From Candidatus Nanopelagicales bacterium (GTDB taxonomy: Bacteria; Actinomycetota; Actinomycetes; S36-B12), in the NCBI GenBank assembly GCA_018399515.1, contig JAGYOB010000156.1, positions 1-13,091 of the forward strand: DNA of 13,091 nucleotides, written 5' to 3'. Below, piece after piece: positions 1-6,679 of this stretch (within the stretch, counting starts at the first letter, position 1; every line of letters starts with the position of its first letter). The position numbers and the translations under genes were made by a program. Below the pieces are notes generated by a model that saw only the letters and a list, made by a program, of their open reading frames with translations, ran no database searches and had not been told where the DNA came from.

Positions 1-708
1 CGGATTGGTCACCATCGAGACACCGAGGACCTCCATGTCGGCCTCGCGCGCAGCGATGGCCTCCAGGGCGGTCGACATGCCCACGAGCGACGCACCCATG
101 ACTCGCACCATCGAGATTTCTGCCGGAGTTTCGTACTGGGGGCCGCGGAATTGGGCGTAGACGCCCTCGGCCAGATCAGGGTCGATATCGCGGCACAGGG
201 CACGAAGGCGTGGGGTGTAGACGTCGGTCATATCGATGAAGGTCGCGCCCTGCAGGGGCGATTGCCCCGTGAGATTGATGTGATCGCTGATGAGCACGGG
301 AGTGCCGGGAGCCCATCTCGGATCGATCCCACCGGCTGCGTTGGTGAGCACGATGACCCGGCAGCCAGCAGCAGCGGCGACGCGAACTCGGTGCGCGACA
401 GCGCTCACACCGTGATCCTCATAGAGGTGGGTGCGGCCTAGGAAGACCAAGACTCGATGGTCACCCACTCGCACGCTGCGGACTCGACCGGCGTGGCCGG
501 GCACCGCGGGGGGATGAAAACCGGGCAGGTCGCTGACGTCGATATCGGCATCGGGGGTGCCGAGGGCGTCTGCCGCGGAAATCCACCCCGACCCGAGCAC
601 CACGGCGATGTCATGGGCGGCGACCCCGGTGAGTCGGGCGATCTCCGTGGCGGCGGCTCGCCCGAGGTTCGCGGCATCGCCAGTGCGCTCGCCTGCGGTC
701 TCGGACAC
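1..708 (-). CDS. deoD: Purine nucleoside phosphorylase (trimeric PNP family), C-terminus cut by window edge
   Basis: Cleaves 6-oxopurine (deoxy)nucleosides with phosphate to free base plus (deoxy)ribose 1-phosphate in cytoplasmic purine salvage. The 236 visible residues include the phosphate-binding VLGSGW (Ser40 in this numbering), GRTHLYED (residues 91-98), NAAGG (123-127), GPQYET (189-194), the GMST ribose/phosphate segment (210-213), and VTN ending at Asn235. The Asn and NAAGG fit PNP rather than methylthioadenosine phosphorylase, which usually has Asp and a different loop. About 30 residues are missing beyond position 1. The GTG start at 708 is chosen because TAGCGT ends 7 bases upstream, suggesting a leaderless mRNA, and because only a short tail then precedes the conserved fold; no Shine-Dalgarno is seen. 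The next gene upstream on this strand ends 76 bp away. The symbol follows the M. tuberculosis name; punA is equally used. Confidence 0.93.
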   Translation of the reverse strand, partial: MSETAGERTGDAANLGRAAATEIARLTGVAAHDIAVVLGSGWISAADALGTPDADIDVSDLPGFHPPAVPGHAGRVRSVRVGDHRVLVFLGRTHLYEDHGVSAVAHRVRVAAAAGCRVIVLTNAAGGIDPRWAPGTPVLISDHINLTGQSPLQGATFIDMTDVYTPRLRALCRDIDPDLAEGVYAQFRGPQYETPAEISMVRVMGASLVGMSTALEAIAAREADMEVLGVSMVTNP

Positions 709-721
709 GGCCGTGACGCTA
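709..721 (-). promoter_or_regulatory. Putative -10 element for leaderless pnp transcript
   Basis: Reading the minus strand, TAGCGT (721-716) matches TANNNT and is followed by 7 bases and the GTG start at 708. Transcription would begin at or next to the start codon. No convincing -35 is seen at 17-19 bases. Confidence 0.5.
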
Positions 722-784
722 CCGCACGACGGCGTGGTGCGGGTCGACGTCGGCTGGGAGAGCGGGCAGATCCAGGGGTGGGTG

Positions 785-1240
785 TCAGGGGCGGCTGGTA
801 CCGCTGCAGGGGTGCTCGCGAAGCCGCTGGACGTAGTCGCTGGGAGCGCCACCAGCCTGGGCCGCATCCGTGAGAAGACCAAGATACTGCGCGGAGGGCA
901 AGCCGCCCTCGTAGTCATCGAGCACGTAGACCCAGGCCAGCAGATGGCCGGCGAGGGTGTCGACGCGCACGCGGATCTTGCGCCACAGCCCCAGGTCGAC
1001 TCCTTCCCACGCGTCGAGTCGCGATTCATCGTGCGGGTGGAGTTCGTACAGGGCGACGAAAACTGACGAATCGGGGTGCTCGACTATGGTCGCGAGCGCG
1101 CCATCGATACCGAGGTCCTCGCCACCGAAGGTCAAGCGCCAGCCCATCAGCCACCCTGTGTCGGCGAGAGGTGACAGCGGTGCACGCCCCGCCATCCGAT
1201 GCGGATCGAGGTTGGTGCCGTAGGCGGCATAGATCGCCAT
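785..1240 (-). CDS. Gamma-glutamylcyclotransferase-like (AIG2/GGCT fold) protein
   Basis: A 151-residue cytoplasmic protein of the GGCT fold. Family members typically release 5-oxoproline from gamma-glutamyl amines, but the substrate here is unknown. Visible signatures are the N-terminal YGTNLD (residues 7-12; family YGSN phosphate/substrate loop) and DAWEGV (76-81), which places the expected catalytic acid at Glu79. There is also an LPSAQYL segment near residue 114 resembling the C-terminal conserved GLP..Y region. I chose the ATG at 1240 over the longer frame because the YG(S/T)N motif usually lies a few residues from the start and because TAGTCT ends 7 bases upstream. In M. tuberculosis a protein of similar size (Rv3304, recalled) also sits beside lpdA, divergently, as here. 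Family placement is good; function is inferred only. Confidence 0.8.
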   Translation of the reverse strand: MAIYAAYGTNLDPHRMAGRAPLSPLADTGWLMGWRLTFGGEDLGIDGALATIVEHPDSSVFVALYELHPHDESRLDAWEGVDLGLWRKIRVRVDTLAGHLLAWVYVLDDYEGGLPSAQYLGLLTDAAQAGGAPSDYVQRLREHPCSGTSRP

Positions 1241-1253
1241 GGACACCAGACTA
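1241..1253 (-). promoter_or_regulatory. Putative -10 element for leaderless GGCT-like gene
   Basis: On the minus strand TAGTCT (1253-1248) is followed by 7 bases (GGTGTCC) and the ATG at 1240. The geometry is identical to that of the accA start further right (TAGACT, 7 bases, GTG). Confidence 0.55.
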
Positions 1254-1285
1254 GGGCCCGCAGGTTGGATCAGGCGAGGCTGACG

Positions 1286-1303
1286 TGCAGGTTGTGCAGG
1301 TTG
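1286..1303. repeat. Two perfect 9-bp tandem repeats in the GGCT/lpdA divergent promoter region
   Basis: TGCAGGTTG occurs twice head to tail (1286-1294 and 1295-1303), and the 8-mer GCAGGTTG occurs again at 1260-1267. All three lie on the same strand in the 101-bp gap between the divergent starts at 1240 and 1342. They could be protein-binding direct repeats or simple slippage; the sequence alone cannot tell. Confidence 0.5.
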
Positions 1304-1325
1304 TGTTCGAATCAAGCTTCACGAT

Positions 1326-1333
1326 GGGAGAGG
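1326..1333 (+). promoter_or_regulatory. Shine-Dalgarno deciding the lpdA start
   Basis: GGGAGAGG lies 8 bases before the GTG at 1342. This favours that GTG over in-frame starts at 1285 and 1324; the ATG at 1324 would overlap the site itself. Confidence 0.65.
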
Positions 1334-1341
1334 ATGGGCGC

Positions 1342-2697
1342 GTGGCGAAGGTCGTGATCATCGGTGGCGGGCCCGGGGGATACGAAGCGGCATTGGTGGC
1401 CGCCCAGCTCGGGGCCGAGGTCACCGTGATCGACCGCGATGGGCTCGGCGGATCGGCGGTGCTGACCGATTGCGTCCCCAGCAAGACCCTGATCGCTGCG
1501 GCGACGATGCACCGGGATCCGGTATCGGAGAGCAGGCGGACTGACCTCGCGGGATTGAACGCACGGATCTTGGATTTGGCGTTGGCGCAGAGCCACGACA
1601 TCGCCCATCGGCTCCAACGTGACGGTGTGCAGATCATCGAGGGCCGCGGCCGCTTGGAGTCAGCAGACGTGGCGGTGGCGACGACACCCGATGGAACCGA
1701 ACACCGTCTGCTGGCCGATGTGGTGCTCATCGCGACCGGCGCCCGCCCCCGCGTCCTGCCCGAAGCGATCCCCGATGGCGAGCGCATCTTGACCTGGGAG
1801 CAGTTGTATTCCCTGGCGCAGCTGCCCGAGCGATTGATCGTGGTCGGCTCGGGGGTGACGGGAGCGGAATTCGCTTCGGCTTACAACGCTCTCGGCTGCG
1901 ACGTCGTGCTCGTCTCCAGCAGGGATCGGGTGCTGCCGGGGGAGGACCCGGATGCCGCGGCGGTGGTCGAGGATGTGTTCGACGAACGAGGCATGACCGT
2001 GCTGTCCCGGTCTCGGGCGGTGGCTGCTCGTCGCGACGGTGACGGTGTTGAAGTAGCGCTCGAAGACGGACGGCGCGTGTCTGGTTCGCATGTGTTGCTC
2101 GCCGTGGGTTCCCTGCCCAACACCGAGGACATGGGTCTGGTCGATGTGGGCGTGGCTACTGACGATCGCGGATTCGTCGCTGTCGATCGCGTGTCGCGCA
2201 CTTCGGTGCGTGGTGTTTACGCGGCCGGCGATGTAACCGGTGTCTTGATGCTCGCCTCGGTTGCCGCGATGCAGGGAAGGATCGCCATGTGGCACGCGCT
2301 CGGAGATGCGGTGTCACCCCTTCGCTTGGACACCGTGTCCAGCACTGTTTTCACCGACCCTGAGATCGCTACCGTTGGAGTGAGCCAGCAGCAGGTCGAT
2401 GCGGGCGAAGTTCTCGCCGATTCGGTGCTGCTCCCGCTGGCCACGAATGCGCGGGCGAAAATGCAGGGCATCGATCACGGATTCGTGAAGGTGTTCTGTC
2501 GTCGCAGTTCACGCATCGTGATCGGCGGTGTTGTCGTTGCCCCGCATGCCAGCGAGTTGATCCACGCGATCACCCTCGCCGTCGATGCTCGACTCGAGGT
2601 GGATGCGCTCGCCGGGGCGTTCACGGTCTACCCGAGTTTGAGTGGCTCGGTCGCCGAGGCGGCACGCCGATTGCACGCGCTCGAATCAGACGACTAG
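1342..2697 (+). CDS. lpdA: LpdA-type NAD(P)H:quinone reductase (flavoprotein disulfide reductase family lacking the redox disulfide)
   Basis: A 451-residue FAD protein with lipoamide-dehydrogenase architecture. It has the FAD dinucleotide fold GGGPGG (8-13), a second nucleotide fold GSGVTG (169-174), the FAD-contact YAAGDVTG (293-300) and a C-terminal dimerisation domain. The canonical CxxxxC redox pair is broken: the first Cys is Ala39 and only Cys44 remains, in GGSAVLTDCVPSK. The C-terminal His of the His-Glu dyad is also replaced, by Tyr430 in VYPSLSG. The same substitutions mark M. tuberculosis Rv3303c (recalled), which reduces quinones with NAD(P)H instead of lipoamide. Ser192-Ser193-Arg194, where NAD-specific enzymes usually end the strand with an acid, hints at NADPH use (inference). 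It is transcribed divergently from the GGCT-like gene. Its stop overlaps the stop of the converging TPM gene in the palindrome CTAG, leaving no space for a separate terminator. Confidence 0.88.
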   Translation: MAKVVIIGGGPGGYEAALVAAQLGAEVTVIDRDGLGGSAVLTDCVPSKTLIAAATMHRDPVSESRRTDLAGLNARILDLALAQSHDIAHRLQRDGVQIIEGRGRLESADVAVATTPDGTEHRLLADVVLIATGARPRVLPEAIPDGERILTWEQLYSLAQLPERLIVVGSGVTGAEFASAYNALGCDVVLVSSRDRVLPGEDPDAAAVVEDVFDERGMTVLSRSRAVAARRDGDGVEVALEDGRRVSGSHVLLAVGSLPNTEDMGLVDVGVATDDRGFVAVDRVSRTSVRGVYAAGDVTGVLMLASVAAMQGRIAMWHALGDAVSPLRLDTVSSTVFTDPEIATVGVSQQQVDAGEVLADSVLLPLATNARAKMQGIDHGFVKVFCRRSSRIVIGGVVVAPHASELIHAITLAVDARLEVDALAGAFTVYPSLSGSVAEAARRLHALESDD

Positions 2698-4025
2698 AAA
2701 TCGCCACCGCCGAAGCCACCGCCACCGAAGTCTCCGCCACCGAAGCCGCCGCCACCGAAGTCTCCGCCACCGAAACCACCGGAACCGGAGTCGAAACTCG
2801 AGGCTGATGCCACGGCTGGAGCGAAGAGTGAATTGGCGATCATCGTTCCAGCGAAGGCAGCTGTCATCGTGGTGCCGAATCCGGAGAAATAGCCACGTGC
2901 ATACGGTGCGTAGGCGCCACCGGCATCCCAGTACGGTCGGCGCACACCGGCGACCTCAACCTCGCGCGCCTGCGGTGTCCCGCCCTTGGCGAGAGTGGAC
3001 GTGCACACCGCGCACGCCGGGACCTCGTGGGTTGGTCCACGGTCCGGCGCCCACATCACGTCCTGGAGGCTGACTCCGTGGCGTGGGTCGAAGAAGCAGG
3101 GCGCCCGCCGAGCCGGTGGCTCCTCGCCCCTCATGCTCGACTCAACGCACGCGAGTGCGTAGCGGCCGTCATCAAGAGCCTTGGTTGCGGCAGTCACGTC
3201 GGACTCGTCCGCCAGGAGCGCACTGCGATCACCGGCTTGCGCGTAGGAGTCGAGGGCGATCTGGAGTTGGTCGCGACCCGATTGATCGAGGCGGGGATCA
3301 GCGAGATCGAAACTTCCGAGTCGTTCACCGAGTTCGGTGATGTCCTCATCGAGCACTTCTCGCATCTGCGCAGCCCACAGGACGCGTCGCTTTCGGGCGT
3401 TGCGCCGAGTGATGATCACGACGACGGCGATCACGGCAATGACGATCAGGAGGAAGACCACGATCGCGATTCCCGAACTACCCGAAGCGCCCGGGCTCGA
3501 GTTGCCGCCGGTGGACGCTGCGCCGTATTGCGCATCAACCCCGGCCACGAATGCTTCGAGAACGGCGAACGGCCCGTTACTGCGCTGTGTAGCGAAGGCG
3601 GACTCTGCGATCGACGTGACCGAGTAATCGGTGGCGCCTGCACGGAAGGAGTTGCCGGCGATGATCGCGTATGCACCACCTCGACCGACGGCATCACGGA
3701 TTTCGCCCAGGAGCGCATCCGGCCCACCGGCTTCGACCGACAGGGATTCCGGGAGGATCGCGATGTACATCGGCAGGCCGGTAGCGGCGATCTGCGCGCG
3801 AAGATCTGCGGTCTGGCTGGCCGTGAGCGCGTTCTGGGCTGCCGGATCGTTGTACACGCTCTGTGCCCTCAGTTGTGCGGCAACCTCATCGACGGTGGCC
3901 GCCTGAGCGGCACCCGGAGCCCACACGAGGGCAGCGAGGATCGCGACCATGATCGAGACGATGAATGCGACGACCCCGAGGGAAGCGCGCCGAAGCGGTA
4001 GGACCGGGGGATCAGAAGGAGCCAT
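2694..4025 (-). CDS. Membrane-anchored TPM-domain protein with glycine-rich tail
   Basis: A 443-residue protein, probably with an extracytoplasmic TPM domain. A signal-like segment (hydrophobic about 16-36) ends with a likely cleavage site after AQA (42). The TPM-like domain spans about 43-170, with a Ser/Gly linker to about 184 and one membrane helix at about 185-206 followed by Arg/Lys (RRNARKRR). The cytoplasmic part is an alpha-helical stretch (215-300), then a Cys-containing region with Cys310, His316 and the CAVC pair 338/341, which might bind metal. YWDAGGAYAPYARGYF (365-380) resembles the usual C-terminal segment of actinobacterial TPM proteins. The end is a repeated FGGGDFGGGG tail (418-443). 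TPM proteins have been linked to phosphatase or membrane-protein quality-control roles; the role here is unknown. The gene follows accA by 31 bp but carries its own apparent promoter, so it need not depend on accA transcription. Confidence 0.8.
   Translation of the reverse strand: MAPSDPPVLPLRRASLGVVAFIVSIMVAILAALVWAPGAAQAATVDEVAAQLRAQSVYNDPAAQNALTASQTADLRAQIAATGLPMYIAILPESLSVEAGGPDALLGEIRDAVGRGGAYAIIAGNSFRAGATDYSVTSIAESAFATQRSNGPFAVLEAFVAGVDAQYGAASTGGNSSPGASGSSGIAIVVFLLIVIAVIAVVVIITRRNARKRRVLWAAQMREVLDEDITELGERLGSFDLADPRLDQSGRDQLQIALDSYAQAGDRSALLADESDVTAATKALDDGRYALACVESSMRGEEPPARRAPCFFDPRHGVSLQDVMWAPDRGPTHEVPACAVCTSTLAKGGTPQAREVEVAGVRRPYWDAGGAYAPYARGYFSGFGTTMTAAFAGTMIANSLFAPAVASASSFDSGSGGFGGGDFGGGGFGGGDFGGGGFGGGDF
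2697..2774. repeat. 30-bp coding repeat encoding the FGGGDFGGGG tail
   Basis: About 2.6 copies of a 30-bp unit, read on the minus strand as Phe-Gly3-Asp-Phe-Gly4, form the last 26 residues of the TPM protein (418-443). Gly/Phe tails are common at the end of TPM proteins. The period is a multiple of three, so copy changes keep the frame. Confidence 0.75.
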
Positions 4026-4060
4026 GCACCGACGTTACCCGACGTTGGCTAAGACGTCAG
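4026..4060 (-). promoter_or_regulatory. Putative promoter of the TPM gene overlapping the accA stop codon
   Basis: On the minus strand CTGACG (4060-4055, covering the accA TGA) is followed by 17 bases, then TAACGT (4037-4032), then 6 bases and the ATG at 4025. This is the best -35/-10 pair in the window and again predicts a leaderless mRNA. No Shine-Dalgarno precedes the ATG. Confidence 0.55.
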
Positions 4061-5814
4061 TCGGTGAGTTCGCACAGCGCCGTTCCGGCCGGCACCGTAG
4101 TGCCGACCTCGGCGGACAGTGCTGTGACCGTGCCCGCCTTGTGCGCGGTCAGCGGCTGTTCCATCTTCATGGCCTCGAGTACCACGATGAGATCGCCCTC
4201 GGCGACCTGTTGGCCATCCTCGACGGCGATCTTCACCACGGTGCCCTGCATGGGTGCAACCACCGAGTTGCCCGACCCGCCGCTAGCGCCGCTCTTCGTG
4301 CGGCTGCGCTTGGGTTTCGTGCCATTGGCAGTTGCCGGGGTGCTCGCCGCAGCGAACCCAGCGGGCAGGCTGACCTGGAGCCGCTTGCCATCGACCTCGA
4401 CGACCATCGATGTGCGTTCGGCGGGCTCGTCACCTTCTGCGGTCGCGTCGTAGGCGGGGATCGTATTGTCGAATTCGGTTTCGATCCAGCGTGTGTGGAC
4501 AGTGAAAGGCTCGGCTGGATCATTCGGTGCGAACGCCCGATCGTCGACCACGACGCGGTGGAAGGTCGTCGCAGTTGCGATCCCGTCGACACTGAATTCG
4601 TGCAGCGCCCGGCGAGCTCGCTGCAGCGCCTCGGCGCGATCGCGGCCGGTGATGATGATCTTGGCCAGGAGCGAATCGAAGTTGCCGCCGATCACATCAC
4701 CGGATCGGAATCCGGCGTCCACGCGCACTCCCGGACCGCTGGGCAGTTCCCAGCGGGTGAGCGCACCGGGAGCCGGGAGGAACCCTCGGCCGGGATCCTC
4801 GCCGTTGATGCGGAACTCGATGCTGTGTCCGCGCAGTATCGGATCGGGATAATCGACGAGACCGCCGTCTGCGATACGGAACTGCTCGCGGACGAGGTCG
4901 ATCCCCGAGATCTCCTCGCTGACCGGGTGCTCCACCTGCAGGCGGGTGTTGACCTCGAGGAAACTGATCGTGCCGTCTTCGCCGACGAGGAATTCGCAGG
5001 TTCCGGCGTTGACGTACCCGGCTTCTCGGGCAATAGCCTTGGAAGCAGTATAGAGCTGCTCGATCTGCTCAGGGGTCAAGAACGGCGCCGGCGCCTCCTC
5101 GACCAGTTTCTGGTGGCGCCGCTGCAGGGAGCAATCGCGGGTCGACACCACGACGACATTGCCCTGGGTGTCAGCGAGGATCTGCGTCTCGACATGGCGT
5201 GGTCGGTCGAGGTAGCGCTCGACGAAGCACTCCCCGCGACCGAAAGCCGCGACCGCTTCACGCACGGCCGACTCGTACAGCTCGGGGATTTCCTCCAGCG
5301 TGCGTGCGACTTTCAGTCCGCGCCCGCCTCCGCCGAAGGCGGCCTTGATCGCGACGGGAAGTCCGTGAGCTTCTGCGAAGGCGATGACCTCGTCGGCACC
5401 GGTCACCGGGTCGGCCGTACCCGGCACCTGGGGGGCGCCGGCGCGCGCCGCGATGTGGCGTGCAGAGACCTTGTCGCCCAGATCGCGGATGGCCTGCGGC
5501 GGCGGCCCGATCCAGGTGAGGCCGGCGTCGATGACCGCCTGGGCGAAATCGGCGTTCTCAGACAAGAATCCATAACCGGGATGGACTGCGTCTGCCCCAC
5601 TTCGTAGCGCCACGTCGATCACCTTGGGAATATCGAGGTATGTCTCAGCCGCTGTGGCTCCCCCGAGCGCATATGCCTCATCGGCGACCTCGACATGCAA
5701 AGCGTCGCGATCGGGGTCGGCGTAGACGGCCACGGAGGTCAGCCCGGCGTCTGCGCATGCGCGGGCGATTCGGACAGCGATCTCGCCCCGGTTGGCGATG
5801 AGAACCTTATGCAC
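4057..5814 (-). CDS. accA3: Acyl-CoA carboxylase alpha chain: biotin carboxylase plus biotin carrier domain
   Basis: A 585-residue cytoplasmic subunit that carboxylates its own biotin with ATP and bicarbonate and passes CO2 to the AccD-type beta chain, giving methylmalonyl- or malonyl-CoA. The N-terminal biotin carboxylase domain opens with KVLIANRGEIA (3-13). It has the ATP-grasp glycine loop GGGGRG (161-166) and the catalytic EVNTRLQVEH (287-296; Glu287, Asn289, Arg291, Glu295). A Lys/Ser/Gly-rich linker (about 490-518) leads to the carrier domain with EAMKMEQP; biotinylated Lys550 lies 35 residues from the C-terminus, the usual spacing. Length is typical for actinobacterial AccA. The start is a GTG with TAGACT ending 7 bases upstream and no Shine-Dalgarno. 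accD and accE lie on the same strand but maf, on the other strand, separates them. The symbol follows the M. tuberculosis homologue in the same neighbourhood; the exact orthologue was not tested. Confidence 0.93.
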   Translation of the reverse strand: MHKVLIANRGEIAVRIARACADAGLTSVAVYADPDRDALHVEVADEAYALGGATAAETYLDIPKVIDVALRSGADAVHPGYGFLSENADFAQAVIDAGLTWIGPPPQAIRDLGDKVSARHIAARAGAPQVPGTADPVTGADEVIAFAEAHGLPVAIKAAFGGGGRGLKVARTLEEIPELYESAVREAVAAFGRGECFVERYLDRPRHVETQILADTQGNVVVVSTRDCSLQRRHQKLVEEAPAPFLTPEQIEQLYTASKAIAREAGYVNAGTCEFLVGEDGTISFLEVNTRLQVEHPVSEEISGIDLVREQFRIADGGLVDYPDPILRGHSIEFRINGEDPGRGFLPAPGALTRWELPSGPGVRVDAGFRSGDVIGGNFDSLLAKIIITGRDRAEALQRARRALHEFSVDGIATATTFHRVVVDDRAFAPNDPAEPFTVHTRWIETEFDNTIPAYDATAEGDEPAERTSMVVEVDGKRLQVSLPAGFAAASTPATANGTKPKRSRTKSGASGGSGNSVVAPMQGTVVKIAVEDGQQVAEGDLIVVLEAMKMEQPLTAHKAGTVTALSAEVGTTVPAGTALCELTD

Positions 5815-5827
5815 GCGGCGAAGTCTA
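5815..5827 (-). promoter_or_regulatory. Putative -10 element for leaderless accA transcript
   Basis: On the minus strand TAGACT (5827-5822) is followed by 7 bases (TCGCCGC) and the accA GTG at 5814. No clear -35 is seen. The divergent maf start is only 44 bp away at most. Confidence 0.55.
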
Positions 5828-5858
5828 GGGAGTGCCGTTGGCGTGGCACCCTGGGGGC

Positions 5859-6467
5859 GTGTTCATCCTCGCCTCGGCATCCCCATCCCGGCTTCGGCTC
5901 CTCGAACAGGCGGGGCTGGCACCACGCGTGATCGTCAGTGGTGTCGATGAGGAGGCGATGGTCGCCAACCGGGTTGACCCGAGCCCTGCTGATGTTGCAA
6001 TGCTGCTCGCTCGAGCCAAAGCCGAGGCCGTCGCGGGGCTTCCTGAGGTGCGCGGCGCTGTGGTGCTGGCCTGCGACTCGGTCTTCGACCTTGACGGTGA
6101 GGCGATGGGCAAGCCGGGCAGCGCGCAGGTGGCGCGTGCACGATGGGAGTTGATGCGTGGTCGCAGCGGGGTCCTGCACACGGGGCACTGCCTGATCGAC
6201 ACCGAATCGGGTCGACTGGCGGAGGAACTGGTGTCCACCACGGTCACCATGGGTGATGCGGACGACGATGAAATCGAGGACTACATCGCCTCGGGTGAGC
6301 CGCTGCAGGTGGCCGGGGGTTTCACCCTCGATGGTCGAGGGGCGCCGTTCATCGCCGGCATCGAAGGGGATCCGGGCAATGTGATCGGAGTGTCACTGCC
6401 GGCGGTCCGGCGACTGGCACGTGAACTCGGCCATCCCTGGCCGTCTCTGGTGGCGGTTGAGCGTTAG
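5859..6467 (+). CDS. maf: Maf/YhdE-family nucleoside triphosphate pyrophosphatase
   Basis: A 202-residue cytoplasmic enzyme of the Maf family, which hydrolyses non-canonical or selected NTPs to NMP and pyrophosphate. Motifs in order are LASASPSRLRLL (4-15; family S-x-S-P-R-R loop), VLACDSVFDLDG (69-80, general base Asp73), GKP (84-86), GRSGVLHTG, and the C-terminal GGFTLDGRGAPFIAGIEGDPGNVIG block. The second arginine of the SPRR loop is not conserved (SPSR). The start is uncertain. The GTG at 5859 gives the usual few residues before LAS. A TTG at 5838 (5 bases after AGGGAG) and a GTG at 5832 are alternatives. It points against its acc neighbours: divergent from accA, and its TAG overlaps the accE stop codon by convergence. 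In M. tuberculosis, as I recall, maf runs with the acc genes, so its orientation here differs. Confidence 0.9.
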   Translation: MFILASASPSRLRLLEQAGLAPRVIVSGVDEEAMVANRVDPSPADVAMLLARAKAEAVAGLPEVRGAVVLACDSVFDLDGEAMGKPGSAQVARARWELMRGRSGVLHTGHCLIDTESGRLAEELVSTTVTMGDADDDEIEDYIASGEPLQVAGGFTLDGRGAPFIAGIEGDPGNVIGVSLPAVRRLARELGHPWPSLVAVER

Positions 6468-6679
6468 GAGGGGAGCGCGGATCTTCTCCAGGCCCCGGTT
6501 CCCGGTGCTGTCGTCATGCGCATCGCAGCCGAAGGCGCGCCCCAGATGCGCCGTTGCTGATCGACTCGAACAGGTGGGCCGATCGAGGCGAAGACGGCGA
6601 TGATCGCGGCGGTCTCCGCCGGGGTGGCACCGCCCCGGATGAGAATGCGCGCCGATTCACTCCCTGCGTGGCCGATCAC
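6464..6679 (-). CDS. accE: Acyl-CoA carboxylase epsilon subunit
   Basis: A 71-residue protein matching the small epsilon subunit of actinobacterial acyl-CoA carboxylases, which binds and activates the alpha-beta core. RGGATPAE (15-22) corresponds to the family R-G-x-P-T-x-E-E segment, followed by a helix with AAIIAVFA, a central Trp46, and the conserved ending GAWRRSALP (62-70). The GTG start at 6679 overlaps the accD TGA as GTGA, so translation is probably coupled and the two subunits made together. The stop codon overlaps that of the converging maf gene (shared bases 6464-6467). Confidence 0.85.
   Translation of the reverse strand: MIGHAGSESARILIRGGATPAETAAIIAVFASIGPPVRVDQQRRIWGAPSAAMRMTTAPGTGAWRRSALPS

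Noticed and set aside
1..708. Methylthioadenosine phosphorylase as identity of the first gene
   Set aside because: NAAGG and the final VTN asparagine are the PNP versions of the base-binding residues.
2697..2774. GGDEF-like signature in the GGGDF tail of the TPM protein
   Set aside because: It is a low-complexity Gly/Phe/Asp repeat with no surrounding diguanylate cyclase domain.
3949..5607. Open reading frame of 552 codons on the plus strand opposite accA and the TPM gene
   Set aside because: It is a GC-rich shadow frame: it lies antisense to a clear biotin carboxylase, has no recognisable domain, and has an Arg/Asp/Gly-rich composition typical of reverse-frame translation.
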